This document shows positions 46,083-56,566 of a stretch of DNA of 64,000 bases, piece after piece. Origin of the DNA: Lepisosteus oculatus (taxonomy: Eukaryota > Chordata > Actinopteri > Semionotiformes > Lepisosteidae); contig NC_090709.1 in the NCBI RefSeq assembly GCF_040954835.1, positions 38,746,776 through 38,810,775 of the forward strand, written 5' to 3'. Under the pieces are notes generated by a model. That model was not told the DNA's origin. It made no database searches and saw only the letters and a list, made by a program, of their open reading frames with translations. Numbering within the stretch: position 1 is the stretch's first letter; every line of letters begins with the position of its first letter. The position numbers and the translations under genes were made by a program.

Positions 46083-46125
46083 CTGAGGAACAGGTGATGC
46101 CATTGCAGGAGGCTGGTGATTGGTG
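46083..46125 (+). promoter_or_regulatory. X-box and Y-box of the class II beta gene
   Basis: ctgaggaacaggtgatgcc at 46083-46101 resembles X1 plus X2. gtgattggtg at 46116-46125 is a Y box. The pair is about 95-137 bases before the ATG. Confidence 0.65.
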
Positions 46126-46219
46126 CAGGTCCCAGCTGACAGCGCTCGGGGAGGAGACGAGTCGGTTTCCTGCACTGGGCTGCTGCCACAGCGCTGCTCC
46201 TCTCACAGCCTGCTGCACC

Positions 46220-46292
46220 ATGGACACCCCTCTGCATCGCCTCGCCGTCGCCGTGCTCGTCCTGGGCTGCACCGGGTCCAGGCGCTCAGTGG
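46220..46292 (+). CDS. Class II beta, exon 1 (leader)
   Basis: MDTPLHRLAVAVLVLGCTGS then RRSV, ending in phase 1 before gtaagt. A preceding cacc gives a good initiation context. Confidence 0.88.
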
Positions 46293-49200
46293 GTAAGTGA
46301 TCCCACCTCATCCCTTGTGCACACAGCTTTTCAGTGAGTGTGCTGGTGGCTTCGGTTAGAAAGTCATTTCAATGTACATTTCAGTGCCTGGACTCAGCAG
46401 AGCAGATGTCCCAGTGATCATTCATTGGAGATCTGATCTGATCTGATCTGAATGACATTAGAATTTTTCATACTTGTCAATACATTTCAGATCCTCTTTT
46501 ATCATTTTAATTAAGGACAAGAACTCTAAAGGAGCTCACTGTCTTAATGTGACTCTCAAGATATACAGTACAGCCCATCAGTTGTCTACTGACCCGAACA
46601 CCCTTTTTCATTTCTTGTATAGTACTGTGATAGATTAGTATATTAAAATAAAATATTATATTTTGATCAATTGAAAAGACAACAATTGATCGATCGCACC
46701 ACATGGTCTGCGTTATATAGGGTTATATCACACTGATTGAGCAATAGATTTTGTATCTTATTGGATGTTGTAGATGATCACACATCTTTTTTTTATATGA
46801 ATCCCAGAGAACCCTGCCTTGAGTGTTTTATCTGTTAACATTTTTCTTCCAGATGGGTATATGTACCAGTTCATTTCTGACTGTGAGTACAATGATCATC
46901 TGGAGGATTTTCTCTACACAAGGAGGAACATTTTTAACAAGATTGAGATTTATCGTTACGACTCGAATATCCAGAAGTTTGTTGGCTACACACCACATGG
47001 GATCAAAAATGCAGAGAGATTCAACCAGGATAAAGAATACCTAGCAGGACTCAAGGATGACCTGGATAATTATTGTAAACACAACGCAGGGGTCTACAAG
47101 AGCACCATGACGGACAGGAAGGGTGAGTTAACCCAAGCCCTCAGTCACACTGACGTTAAACACCTTTGATATTGTATACACTCGTGAGACACATTTTTAT
47201 TATAATATAGTAATCCTCGTGCCTTCAAGACACTGCTAGATAACTGAATATCAGTCTAGCTCTAATTACGGGATATTCATTTGAATACTTTAAATAGTTT
47301 TATTACTCTTACATTTCATTCCTTCACATTGTATTGAGAACTCTTTATGATTTTCTCTGTTCGACTGTTGTTTGTTACAATGTCAACTTAATTAACCGTC
47401 TGATTCTGGGACCTTGTGAATTGATTATCTTACCCTGATAAGAGGAAGTGATACTGAAATAAATACAATTTTTAGATTAATTAACTATGTTAATTTATTC
47501 TCTGAAACTATGTGTGCATTATTAAAACCAATTCCTTTTATAACATACAACACAAAATAAATGTTGTTAAGTTTGTAATTATATAATTCTAACTTATATA
47601 TATATAACTAGATATAAGTACTCCTGCCACCCTCTGTGTACAGTAGAGCCTCCTGTCCTGACTGGAGGAGCTCACCCAGCTGTGTCTGGAGAGAAGCCAG
47701 GGTATCGGCTTCAACCACAGGGCTGGGCAGCTTGTTCCCCACCCCCACCCCCCTCTGTGTACAGAAGAGCCTCCTGTCCTGACTGGAGGAGCTCACCCAG
47801 CTGTGTCTGGAGAGAAGCCAGGGTATCGGCTTCAACCACAGGGCTGGGCAGCTTGTTCCCCACCCCCACCCCCCTCTGTGTACAGTAGAGCCTCCTGTCC
47901 TGACTGGAGGAGCTCACCCAGCTGTGTCTGGAGAGAAGCCAGGGTATCGGCTTCAACCACAGGGCTGGGCAGCCTGTTCCCCACCCCCACCCCCCTCTGT
48001 GTACAGTAGAGCCTCCTGTCCTGACTGGAGGAGCTCACCCAGTTGTGTCTGGAGAGAAGCCAGGGTATCGGCTTCAACAACAGGGCTGGGCAGCCTGTTC
48101 CCCACCCCCACCCCTCTCTGTGTACAGAAGAGCCTCCTGTCCTGACTGGAGGAGCTCACCCAGCTGTGTCTGGAGAGAAGCCAGGGTATCGGCTTCAACC
48201 ACAGGGCTGGGCAGCCTGTTCCCCACCCCCACCCCCCTCTGCGTACAGAATAGAAAAGCCAGGCTACCTGTGTATCAGATAATGAAGGCACATTGAGGTT
48301 CATGCTCTAGCAATCTCATATACACTCATCTGTCTGTTGTGTTTAGAGGAGTCAACCCAGCTTCAGGGTCCTGTGTAATGCTGCTGTGCGCTGCCTGTCT
48401 TCCAGTTCCCCCCTCGGTCAAGGTGAGCGCCACCAAGCTGCTCAGCTCCAAGCACCCCACCATGCTGGTGTGCCATGTGACTGGCTTCTACCCCCAGCGC
48501 ATCAGGGTCACCTGGCTGAGGGACGGGCTGGAGACCAAGACCGACGTCACCTCCACCGACCTGCTGGCCAACGGGGACTGGACCTACCAGGTGCACTCTC
48601 ACCTGGAGCTGACCCCCCGCGCCGGGGAGACCGTCGCCTGCAGAGTGGAGCACAGCAGCCTGGAGCGCCCCCTGGAGGTCACCTGGGGTGAGGCATCTAC
48701 TGTCCTACTGCTCAAGCTTTTAAAGATGTATGAATTCCCCAAAGAGTGTATTGTTTCTTGTAACCTTGACTCTCAGTTGTGTGCTAAAACATAACATAAA
48801 TACGCACGGATTGTAATAATTTTTTCAAAACATTTAAAAAAAATGTTTTAGTGTCTGAATCCCATAGGATGATTTCACTGGCACTACCATCATAATCCCA
48901 GATGATTATTTATCTGGCAAAAGAAGAATGCTGACAGATGTTTCTGTTGGGCCTGTATTATGACAAGTACATTATTTGCACGTACTGTAAGATGGGTTAC
49001 AATTGAGAGGAAACCTTTTCAGCCCATACAGCTTATTTGGTTGGTTGCTAGACACAGTTCCAGCTGTGTCTGGAGAGAAGCCAGGGTATCGGCTTCAACA
49101 ACAGAGCTGGGCAGCTTGTTCCCCACCCCCACCCCCCTCTGTGTACAGTAGAGCCTCCTATCCTGACTGGAGGAGCTCACCCAGCTGTGTCTGGAGAGAA

Positions 49201-49860
49201 GCCAGGGTATCGGCTTCAACAACAGAGCTGGGCAGCTTGTTCCACACTCCCCATAGTCCAACATGAGAAGACTGTACTCCAACTAAAATATTTCTTCTCC
49301 CCCAGACCCCTCGATGCCGGAGTCTAAGAAGAACAAGATTGTCATTGGGGTGTCTGGACTCATCCTGGGGCTCATCATCACCGCTGCTGGGGTGATTTAC
49401 TACAAGAAGAAATCTAGCGGTAAGAGGCTGGGGTCACAAACACGTTTCCTCAGCTGGTCCTGTAACAGTAAGACCAAGGACTGTACGAGCATGAAAATCT
49501 TTCCTATGTTATTTAACATTCTGTAAGAAAGAACATGTACAGGTGAACTCTACACTGAAAAGCCTAAATCACATTTCCTGCAGGTTTCTGTAGGACAGAG
49601 AGGAGACAGCAGGCCAGAAGGAGACGTGTGAGAGATTTGAATGGGGTTTATTTTGAATTAAGGGTGAATTAAGGAAAAAAGTGTCAAGTTTACTGTAAAA
49701 TTGAAGCACCTACATGAATTGCATTTATCATCGGCACTGGAAGCTTTCTTCCTTACATGCTGATGCTTACAGGTGTTGGTCACTTTGATCTTTTGGAAGA
49801 ATAAATTTCGTCTCCTCTTATTTCTCTGTTTCAGGCCGCATCCTGGTGCCGTCAGACTGA
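46220..49860 (+). CDS. MHC class II beta chain
   Basis: Type I membrane chain that pairs with class II alpha. Exons: 46220-46292 (leader), 46853-47122 (beta1), 48406-48687 (beta2 Ig), 49306-49419 (connecting peptide and TM), 49835-49860 (tail); all junctions phase 1, 254 residues. Beta1 has the disulphide cysteines (SDCEY, NYCKHN), the FVGYTPHGIKNAE floor strand, and keeps the His81-Asn82 pair that binds the peptide backbone. The position equivalent to Trp61 is Phe (AERFN), and no Asn19-type glycosylation site is seen. Beta2 is canonical (LVCHVTGFYP, VACRVEHSS). The TM has GVSGLILGLIITAAG, matching the beta-chain GxxGxxxGxxxxxxG motif. The tail is YYKKKSSGRILVPSD. It lies about 2.1 kb after alpha gene 1 in the same direction. 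Confidence 0.94.
46293..46852 (+). other. Beta gene intron 1
   Basis: AT-rich unique sequence with a short gatctgatctgatctga repeat near 46432. Confidence 0.7.
46853..47122 (+). CDS. Class II beta, exon 2 (beta1 domain)
   Basis: 270 bases, DGYMYQFISDCEYNDHLEDF to VYKSTMTDRK. This is normally the most polymorphic exon. Confidence 0.94.
47123..48405 (+). other. Beta gene intron 2
   Basis: AT-rich DNA, a short tatatata run near 47600 and a block of the 121 bp repeat (47630-48250). Confidence 0.8.
47630..48250 (+). repeat. 121 bp tandem repeat, block 2, about 5 units
   Basis: Same unit and orientation as 32455-34130. It lies inside beta intron 2. Confidence 0.95.
48406..48687 (+). CDS. Class II beta, exon 3 (beta2 Ig domain)
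   Basis: 282 bases, VPPSVKVSATKLLSSKHPTM to LERPLEVTW. C1-set Ig domain with both cysteines and GFYP. Confidence 0.95.
49058..49250 (+). repeat. 121 bp repeat, block 3, about 1.5 units
   Basis: Partial block in beta intron 3. The units carry caacaacagagctgggcagc variants. Confidence 0.92.
49306..49419 (+). CDS. Class II beta, exon 4 (connecting peptide and TM)
   Basis: DPSMPESKKNKIVIGVSGLI then a TM helix and YYKKKSS. The donor is gtaaga. Confidence 0.93.
49835..49860 (+). CDS. Class II beta, exon 5 (cytoplasmic tail)
   Basis: GRILVPSD and TGA after tttcag. A possible donor (gtgaga at 49862) right after the stop suggests a further intron in the 3'UTR. Confidence 0.85.
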
Positions 49861-50853
49861 GGTGAGAGCTTTTTCAGTCCAGTCAGACTCTCTGGGCTCC
49901 AAACCTCAGACTGTAATCAGAGCCCGAGCCCAAGTCAACTCCTCCTCTTCGTCACTTTGACTTCTCCTGGTTTAGAGACTGAGACCCATCTCACTTTTTA
50001 CACAGTGATGCAGGTCACAGGTTTATCATGGCATCAGTTAATCAGCTCAAGGAAGAAATCCAGGACCCTTCTTTAATCTTTGACAACAGGAAGTGTCCTC
50101 CCTGTACAGAGAGGTGCGCTAGTATTCAGCTTCGGAACGGTACTGTCGTTTCAAACGTTGTGCTCATCGCTGGTGTTTGTACTTCCAGAGCGCTGCGGAC
50201 TGGACTGGAGAGACTTCGTTTCTCTCCACAAGAACAGGAGCAGGACGCTCATGCACCGACAGCTTACAGAAATCACTTCAAGACTGATTCATTTCTCACT
50301 GTTTAATTTACTCGCTCAAAACTGGCTTTTTGCAGAACAACATTTCTTCCTGGTGTCGATATACACCCAGTGCAGACCCCATGTTTACACTCCCTGTATA
50401 AAGAGCTCCACTGACCCTACAGTAGTGCATTTAATGAAACTGACATGAAGAGATTCACTGTAGAGAAACAAGACTCTAAATGGCAGAACTGTGACTCTGA
50501 GAGCAATACAGATGTGCAGAGTGAGAGTATTTTTTCATACTTTCATTCTGCCAAATATCACTAGCAATGCAAACTGCCAGTTCTAATTCTGTCTTGTCCC
50601 AAACCAGACCTGTGAATATTTCTCTAGATATCTGAGCACCATCATTCACTGCCCCACTGCACTGCTGAATAGCCAATAGGTCATTAACATAGCCAGAGAT
50701 TATTGTTTTATGATATGTTCTGTAAATATTATATGTTTCATGGGAAGAGGTCTATTTTTATTATGATAAAGACATCTTTTTTTTATCAAGATTTTGAAAG
50801 CTGTTCATCCAAATATCTGTCCTTCTAGAACTAATCAAAACAATACAAATAAA
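49861..50853 (+). other. Probable 3' region of the class II beta gene
   Basis: Unique sequence after the stop up to AATAAA at 50848-50853. A 92-codon ORF at 50028-50306 lacks homology and is taken as UTR. The exact end is uncertain. Confidence 0.5.
50848..50853 (+). promoter_or_regulatory. Possible polyadenylation signal of the beta gene
   Basis: AATAAA in caatacaaataaaattc, nearly 1 kb past the stop. Plausible, but I did not exclude earlier variant signals. Confidence 0.45.
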
Positions 50854-51009
50854 ATTCTTCTTTCTCAAATCTGTAGCCTCTTTTCTTTAGCCTGGTTAAC
50901 AGCCTTACTTTACATGAACAGAGCTGTGCCCAATCAGTTTAATACCCAGGGAAACACAAACCAGAGAACAGAGGTGGAAACTACAGGGAACAGCTTTTAA
51001 AAACAAGAA

Positions 51010-52420
51010 CAGATGGCTCTTCTTTACACAGAGGGGGGTGGGGGTGGGGAACAGGCTGCCCGATACCCTGGCTTCTCTCCAGACACAGCTGGGTGAGCTC
51101 CTCCAGTCAGGACAGGGGGCTCTTCTTTACACAGAGGGGGGTGGGGGTGTGGAACAAGCTGCCCAGCCCTGTGGTTGAAGCCGATACCCCGGCTTCTCTC
51201 CAGACACAGCTGGGTGAGCTCCTCCAGTCAGGACAGGAGGCTCTTCTGTACACAGAGAGGGGTGGAGGTGGGGAACAAGCTGCCCAGCCCTGTGGTTGAA
51301 GCCGATACCCTGGCTTCTCTCCAGACACAGCTGGGTGAGCTCCTCCAGTCAGGACAGGAGGCTCTACTGTACACAGAGGGGGGTGGGGGTGGGGAACAAG
51401 CTGCCCAGCCCTGTTGTTGAAGCCGATACCCTGGCTTCTCTCCAGATACAGCTGGGTGAGCTCCTCCAGTCAGGACAGGAGGCTCTTCTGTACACAGAGG
51501 GGGGTGGGGGTGGGGAACAGGCTGCCCAGCCCTGTGGTTGAAGCCGATACCCTGGCTTCTCTCCAGACACAGCTGGGTGAGCTCCTCCAGTCAGGGCAGG
51601 AGGCTCTTCTGTACACAGAGGGGGGTGGGGGTGGGGAACAGGCTGCCCAGCCCTGTGGTTGAACCCGATACCCTGGCTTCTCTCCAGACACAGCTGGGTG
51701 AGCTCCTCCAGTCAGGACAGGAGGCTCTTCTGTACACAGAGGGGGGTGGGGGTGGGGAACAGGCTGCCCAGCCCTGTGGTTGAAGCCGATACCCTGGCTT
51801 CTCTCCAGACACAGCTGGGTGAGCTCCTCCAGTCAGGACAGGAGGCTCTTCTGTACACAGAGGGGGGTGGGGGTGGGGAACAGGCTGGCTGAGCTCTTCC
51901 AGTCAGGACAGGAGGCTCTTCTGTACACAGAGAGGGGTGGGGGTGGGGAACAAGCTGCACAGCACTGTGGTTGAAGCCGATACCCTGGCTTCTCTCCAGA
52001 CACAGCTGGGTGAGCTCCTCCAGTCAGGACAGGGGGGCTCTTCTGTACACAGAGAGGGGTGGGGGTGGGGAACAAGCTGCACAGCACTGTGGTTGAAGCC
52101 GATACCCTGGCTTCTCTCCAGACACAGCTGGGTGAGCTCCTCCAGTCAGGACAAGAGGCTCTGCTGTACACAGAGGGAGGTGGGGGTGGGGAACAGGCTG
52201 CCCAGCCCTGTGGTTGAAGCCGATACCCTGGCTTCTCTCCAGACACAGCTGGGTGAGCTCCTCCAGTCAGGACAGGAGGCTCTACTGTACACAGAGAGGG
52301 GTGGGGGTGGGGAACAGGCTGCCCAGCCCTGTGGTTGAAGCCGATACCCTGGCTTCTCTCCAGACACAGCTGGGTGAGCTCCTCCAGTCAGGACAGAAGG
52401 CTCTTCTGTACACAAGTTTT
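51010..52420 (-). repeat. 121 bp tandem repeat, block 4, about 11.5 units, inverted
   Basis: Same unit as 32455-34130 but in opposite orientation (gaagccgataccctggcttc on the + strand). The left copy reads FFTQRGVGVWNKLPSPVVEA on the + strand. One unit near 51890 is truncated. Confidence 0.95.
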
Positions 52421-53230
52421 TCAAAGTGCTTTATAACACCAGTACGAGTAAATTCAGAAGGGAAAACATGAAACATTAGGGTGTCACTGTGCTCAGCACT
52501 GCTTTCTCACACCACTGGGGCCCTGGGGTCATCTCCTGGAGTGCTATCTGTGTGTGTTGGACAGGTGTCCAGTGAGGGACTGGTGTCCAGGGAGGGACTG
52601 GTGTCCTGTCCAGGCTGTACCCTGCCTTGTGCCCAGTGCTTGCTGGGATAGACTCCAGCTCCCTTGTGAACTTGTACTGGGTACAGCAGTGATGGACACA
52701 ACACAACTGTTTTCGCACAACGCTGGAACACATCAATGAAAGATTGATAGTAATTAAGATCTGTAAACGAAACAGAGAGCAAGCACTGACACCCAGCTAC
52801 TGGTGACACTAGCAGCAGTGAGATTTTCAACTGGCTGCACTGTCAGACTGCAGTTCCTGTATCACCCTGGGACTTTCCAGCTGTCTGTCTGTTCAACCCC
52901 AGCACTGCAGACTGTGTGCTACACACACACAATAATCTAACACATGACTTATTCGCTTGTTCATAATGTGCATGGGATTTCATAAACACGGCCTTGTCTG
53001 TGATTTAAATCTCAGGTATTCGAAGCTCCTTTGCCAGGCGGAAGGTTTTGGCGAGTGTTGCTGGTGTTTCTACCGGTCCGATCCCTCTCTCACACTGCAG
53101 CAGGCTCTGGAAAGTCCCTGCAGGGAGACTTCGAGCAGCGAATCAGCACACAGTGCTGGTGCCGAGTCATCAGGTGTGAGGGAGAGGGCACAGAGTCTGA
53201 CACTGCAGTGCTGTTCAGCAGCTCTCTGTC
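52421..53230. other. Intergenic DNA with a SINE-tail fragment
   Basis: 52545-52690 (ggtgtccagtgagggactgg, gggatagactccagctccct) resembles the 3' part of a V-SINE. The rest is unique and no gene was seen. Confidence 0.6.
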
Positions 53231-53239
53231 CATAGTCTT

Positions 53240-53960
53240 CAGACTGGGCTTCAACCGCAGGGCTGGGCAGCTTGTTCCCCGCCCCCACCCCTCTCTGTGT
53301 ACAGCAGAGCCTCCTGTCCTGACTGGAGGAGCTCACCCAGCTGTGTCTGGAGAGAAGCCAGGGTATCGGCTTCAACAGCAGGGCTGGGCAGCCTGTTCCA
53401 CACCTCCACCACCCTCTGTGTACAGCAGAGCCTCCTGTCCTGACTGGAGGAGCTCACCCAGCTGTGTCTGGAGAGAAGCCAGGGTATCGCCTTCAACCAC
53501 AGGGCTGGGCAGCCTGTTCCCCACCCCCACCCCCCTCTGTGTACAGTAGAGCCTCCTGTCCTGACTGGAGGAGCTCACCCAGCTGTGTCTGGAGAGAAGC
53601 CAGGGTATCGGCTTCAACCACAGGGCTGGGCAGCCTGTTCCCCACCCCCACCTCCCTCTGTGTACAGAAGAGCCTCCTGTCCTGACTGGAGGAGCTCACC
53701 CAGCTGTGTCTGGAGAGAAGCCAGGGTATCGCCTTCAACCACAGGGCTGGGCAGCCTGTTCCCCACCCCCACCCCCCTCTGTGTACAGTAGAGCCTCCTG
53801 TCCTGACTGGAGGAGCTCACCCAGCTGTGTCTGGAGAGAAGCCAGGGTATCGGCTTCAACAGCAGGGCTGGGCACCTTGTTCCCCACCTCCACCACTCTC
53901 AATGTAAAGAAGAGCCTCCTGTCCTGACTGGAGGAGCTCACCCAGCTGTGTCTGGGGAGT
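53240..53960 (+). repeat. 121 bp tandem repeat, block 5, about 6 units
   Basis: Same unit, + orientation. The last copy ends in gtgaataaaactgttataga, which looks like the natural 3' end of the parent LINE. Confidence 0.94.
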
Positions 53961-54395
53961 GAATAAAACTGTTATAGAATAGATGGATGGAAAATAAGTC
54001 CTTATTCAGACAGCTGCCTTCAGAGGTTTCAGGGGTGCTGCTCACACACCTGATACAGCCTCGCTGTGTGAATCACACCGTGGGATCAGACTGCTGGAAG
54101 TGTCCCGTCCTGTGTCAGCCATTCACCCTCACAGCACCATCGCGAAGCTGCTTCCCAGCACGAGCCCCACTGGGGCGACTTCGCATCTCCAGCAGAGGAA
54201 ACTGTCACAGAGACCCCCACAGCACCTCCATAGCTCTCGAGAGAGAGACCCACCAGCAGCCGGTGGAGATCACAAGCGCATTTAATCTGAGCAGCGCTGT
54301 TTCAAAGAGGACATTAAAGACAACTCTCAGGGTCAAGACCTGAAGGGCTCTGCTCCTCTCTTTCACCCAGTGAGCTGTAGTCGGTGTGATATCAA
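53961..54395. other. Unique DNA, no gene recognised
   Basis: ORFs on both strands were read and match no family I know. Confidence 0.45.
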
Positions 54396-54397
54396 TT

Positions 54398-54413
54398 CCA
54401 CTAGGGGGCGCTC
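54398..54413 (+). promoter_or_regulatory. CTCF consensus motif
   Basis: ccactagggggcgctc is a near-perfect CTCF core. A second related site, ccacaagggggcg, lies at 54468-54480. They sit between the beta gene and alpha gene 2. Motif only. Confidence 0.55.
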
Positions 54414-54480
54414 TTCCTGTGCTCGGTGTCCAGATGGACGAGGTGCCGGCCGGCCCCTGTGGTTGTGCCACAAGGGGGCG

Positions 54481-54890
54481 TAAGAGGTAGTGGCGCTGGC
54501 GCTGGGAGCTGCATTCCTCACATTCTCAGGAGGAAATCGCTGAACTGGCTGCACCTGGGATCTCCTGCTCCCTATGAAAGCAGTTCCTGAGGAGGGCAGG
54601 GGTTGCCCTGCTGTTCAGCAGAATAGTGAGTGTGTAGAAGGTGGTCTGGAGGTGAGAGGTTTCTTCTGGCCCACCAGTGCTCAGAAGTGTTATAATGGGG
54701 TGATATTAGTAGCAGCCTCGGTTGTTTTCCGGGTTGGGACACCGGTACACAAGAAGTTGGTCCATGAGTGCACCTGGCCAGCTGGATTTGACTGAGTAAG
54801 TTCTTGCCACTGCTATCAGGGGAAGTATCTGGTTATGGTTCATGTGGAAAAACCTTTTAAATATATTTTTTATATAGTACCTTTTTAAAA
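54481..54890. other. Unique intergenic DNA
   Basis: No recognisable feature beyond a T/A-rich stretch near 54860. Confidence 0.45.
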
Positions 54891-55140
54891 TAGCATCTTC
54901 AAGCACTTTACACACAGACCCCAGCTTGCTCTCCATGAGACACACAGACAGGGAGAGAGAAGCTGGGGGTCAGAGCGCAGGGTCAGCCATTGTACAGCGC
55001 CCCTGGAGCAGCTGGGGTGAAGGGCCTCCCTCAGGGGCCCAACGCAGTAGGATTCCTCTGCCAGCTGTGGGATTTGAACCGGCAACCTCCCAGCCACAGG
55101 CTCAGACCCTGAGCCACAGAGCCACAGCTCCGCCCGGAGC
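54890..55140 (-). mobile_element. tRNA-derived SINE, copy 3, inverted
   Basis: On the minus strand: gtggctctgtggctcagggt (A box), ccggttcaaatccc (B box), then the body gcccctgagggaggcccttc and gctgtacaatggctgaccct. Confidence 0.85.
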
Positions 55141-55530
55141 AGACAGACAAAGTAAAAGTTAAGTAATCAAGTAAAATTCAGTTTTGAGACTGGATTTGAA
55201 GGCATTTAGAGGCATTTACAACAGGAAGCCAGTGCAGGGACTCCAGGACAGGAGTGAGGGGATCTCTTGCACGAGACCTGATCAGGATTCTGGCTGCCGG
55301 ATTCTCGAGCTCCAGACTGGAGTCTGTTCGGTGTGGGTTTAGATACTCCAGTGAGCAGGGCGTTGCAGTAATCAATTCAAGACAAACCTCAAATTCTAAT
55401 TCAAGTTCAAACTAGTATTGAGGTAGGAACTGTCTCCCCCTGCTGCTGGGGCTCTTTCTCTGGGACCCACCAGGAAGCTGCTGGCTGAGGTCTCTGGCTC
55501 CTGACTGACCAGGCCAACAGGATGGGCTGC
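55141..55530. other. Intergenic DNA, no gene
   Basis: The segment near 55195-55375 (ggaagccagtgcagggactc, cgagctccagactggagtct) reads like an old dispersed repeat. I cannot name the family. Confidence 0.4.
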
Positions 55531-55745
55531 CTGGTCTCCTCTCGTTTGTGACCGGTCTTCTGCCCGTGTCATGTGACAGGCCCCGGACGGCCGCTCCTGC
55601 CTGGCGACAGGTGATGTCAGAGCAGGGGCTGCAGTGGATTGGTGGGGGCTCGGGGTCTGTGTGAGACTCCCCCGGTGTGTGTCTGTCTTTCCTGTGTGAC
55701 TGTGAGCCCCAGTGGTTCCACTTCCCCGTTTCTCCAGCACCTCTG
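55530..55745. repeat. Second copy of the dispersed repeat at 34255-34450
   Basis: Shares ctcctctcgtttgtgaccgg, tgtcatgtgacaggccccgg, gacaggtgatgtcagagcag and ctcggggtctgtgtgagact in the same order and orientation. Family unknown. Confidence 0.8.
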
Positions 55746-56335
55746 ATGCCAGCTCTCACCCGCCAGGTTCTTCAACACCTGGAAGTCCTGTGTTTTATAA
55801 CCATTCATTGTTCATCCAGGTGGGGCTGCACACTGTGGTGGTGGAGGGGAGTTCCCATTACCTGTGAAGCGCTCTGAGTGGAGTGTCCAGTGACTGCTTC
55901 ATTTTTTTCCAAAATAATGATCAATCAGAGCTGTAGGTTCCAGGAGTGTGCAAGAATTAGGAGCTCTTTGCTTTTTAGAAAAGCCAGACTGTGAAAGCAC
56001 GTCTCTAAAATCTAGATTGAAGAGCTGGTCCTGTTGCTCCAGGTCAGGACAGGTGTCCCTCACTCCCCTGCGTACCTGAATTCCCTGGTAGGGTACAGGT
56101 CACTACATCAGGTTTTAGGGAGCTTTTCTGCATTTGAGTGATCTGCGTTACTGACTGGGTGAAAATCAATACATCTTTTTGCCAAGGGACCTTATTAATA
56201 ATGATTAATAATACTCCTGATGTCAATCTGATATTTCATGCAGTTAAATATTTTCACATTTCTCTGGGAAATCTAAAAATTTAGATTTACCTTATTCAAA
56301 TGAAAATGTTTCAGTAGTGAACGCTTACACCAAGT
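55746..56335. other. Intergenic DNA upstream of alpha gene 2
   Basis: Includes a repeat fragment at 55805-55900 (catccaggtggggctgcaca, gtgaagcgctctgagtggag) shared with about 35450-35540. The rest is AT-rich and unique. Confidence 0.5.
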
Positions 56336-56341
56336 GTCTCT

Positions 56342-56390
56342 CCATAGCAACAGCGCTGCGATGCATTTCAGAATTTTTTGATTGGCTGAT
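56342..56390 (+). promoter_or_regulatory. X-box and Y-box of class II alpha gene 2
   Basis: ccatagcaacag at 56342-56353 is an excellent X1 box, followed by gctgcgatgc in the X2 position. tgattggctg at 56379-56388 is the Y box. The pair is 115-160 bases before the ATG. Confidence 0.8.
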
Positions 56391-56502
56391 AAACAATCTA
56401 TTAAAGAGAAGGAGGAGTTTTGCTTTTGTCCTTAAACTCCTGGGTCAGTTTTCAGTTTGTCAGATCTGCTGTGGGGGAGTTGGTGAGCACCTGAGGAACA
56501 GG

Positions 56503-56566
56503 ATGAACCATTTGCTATTTCTAAGTGTCTTTCTGGCAGCTGTCTGGACAGGAGTCTATTCTAGTG
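56503..56566 (+). CDS. Class II alpha 2, exon 1 (leader)
   Basis: 21-codon hydrophobic leader. The donor is gtg|gtacgt, phase 1. Confidence 0.88.

Noticed and set aside
50028-50306. 92-codon ORF after the class II beta stop
   Set aside because: No homology recognised and it lies in the probable 3'UTR.
53987-54343. 118-codon ORF, considered as an MHC or Ig exon
   Set aside because: Cysteines present but no Ig-fold pattern and no splice borders with matching phase.
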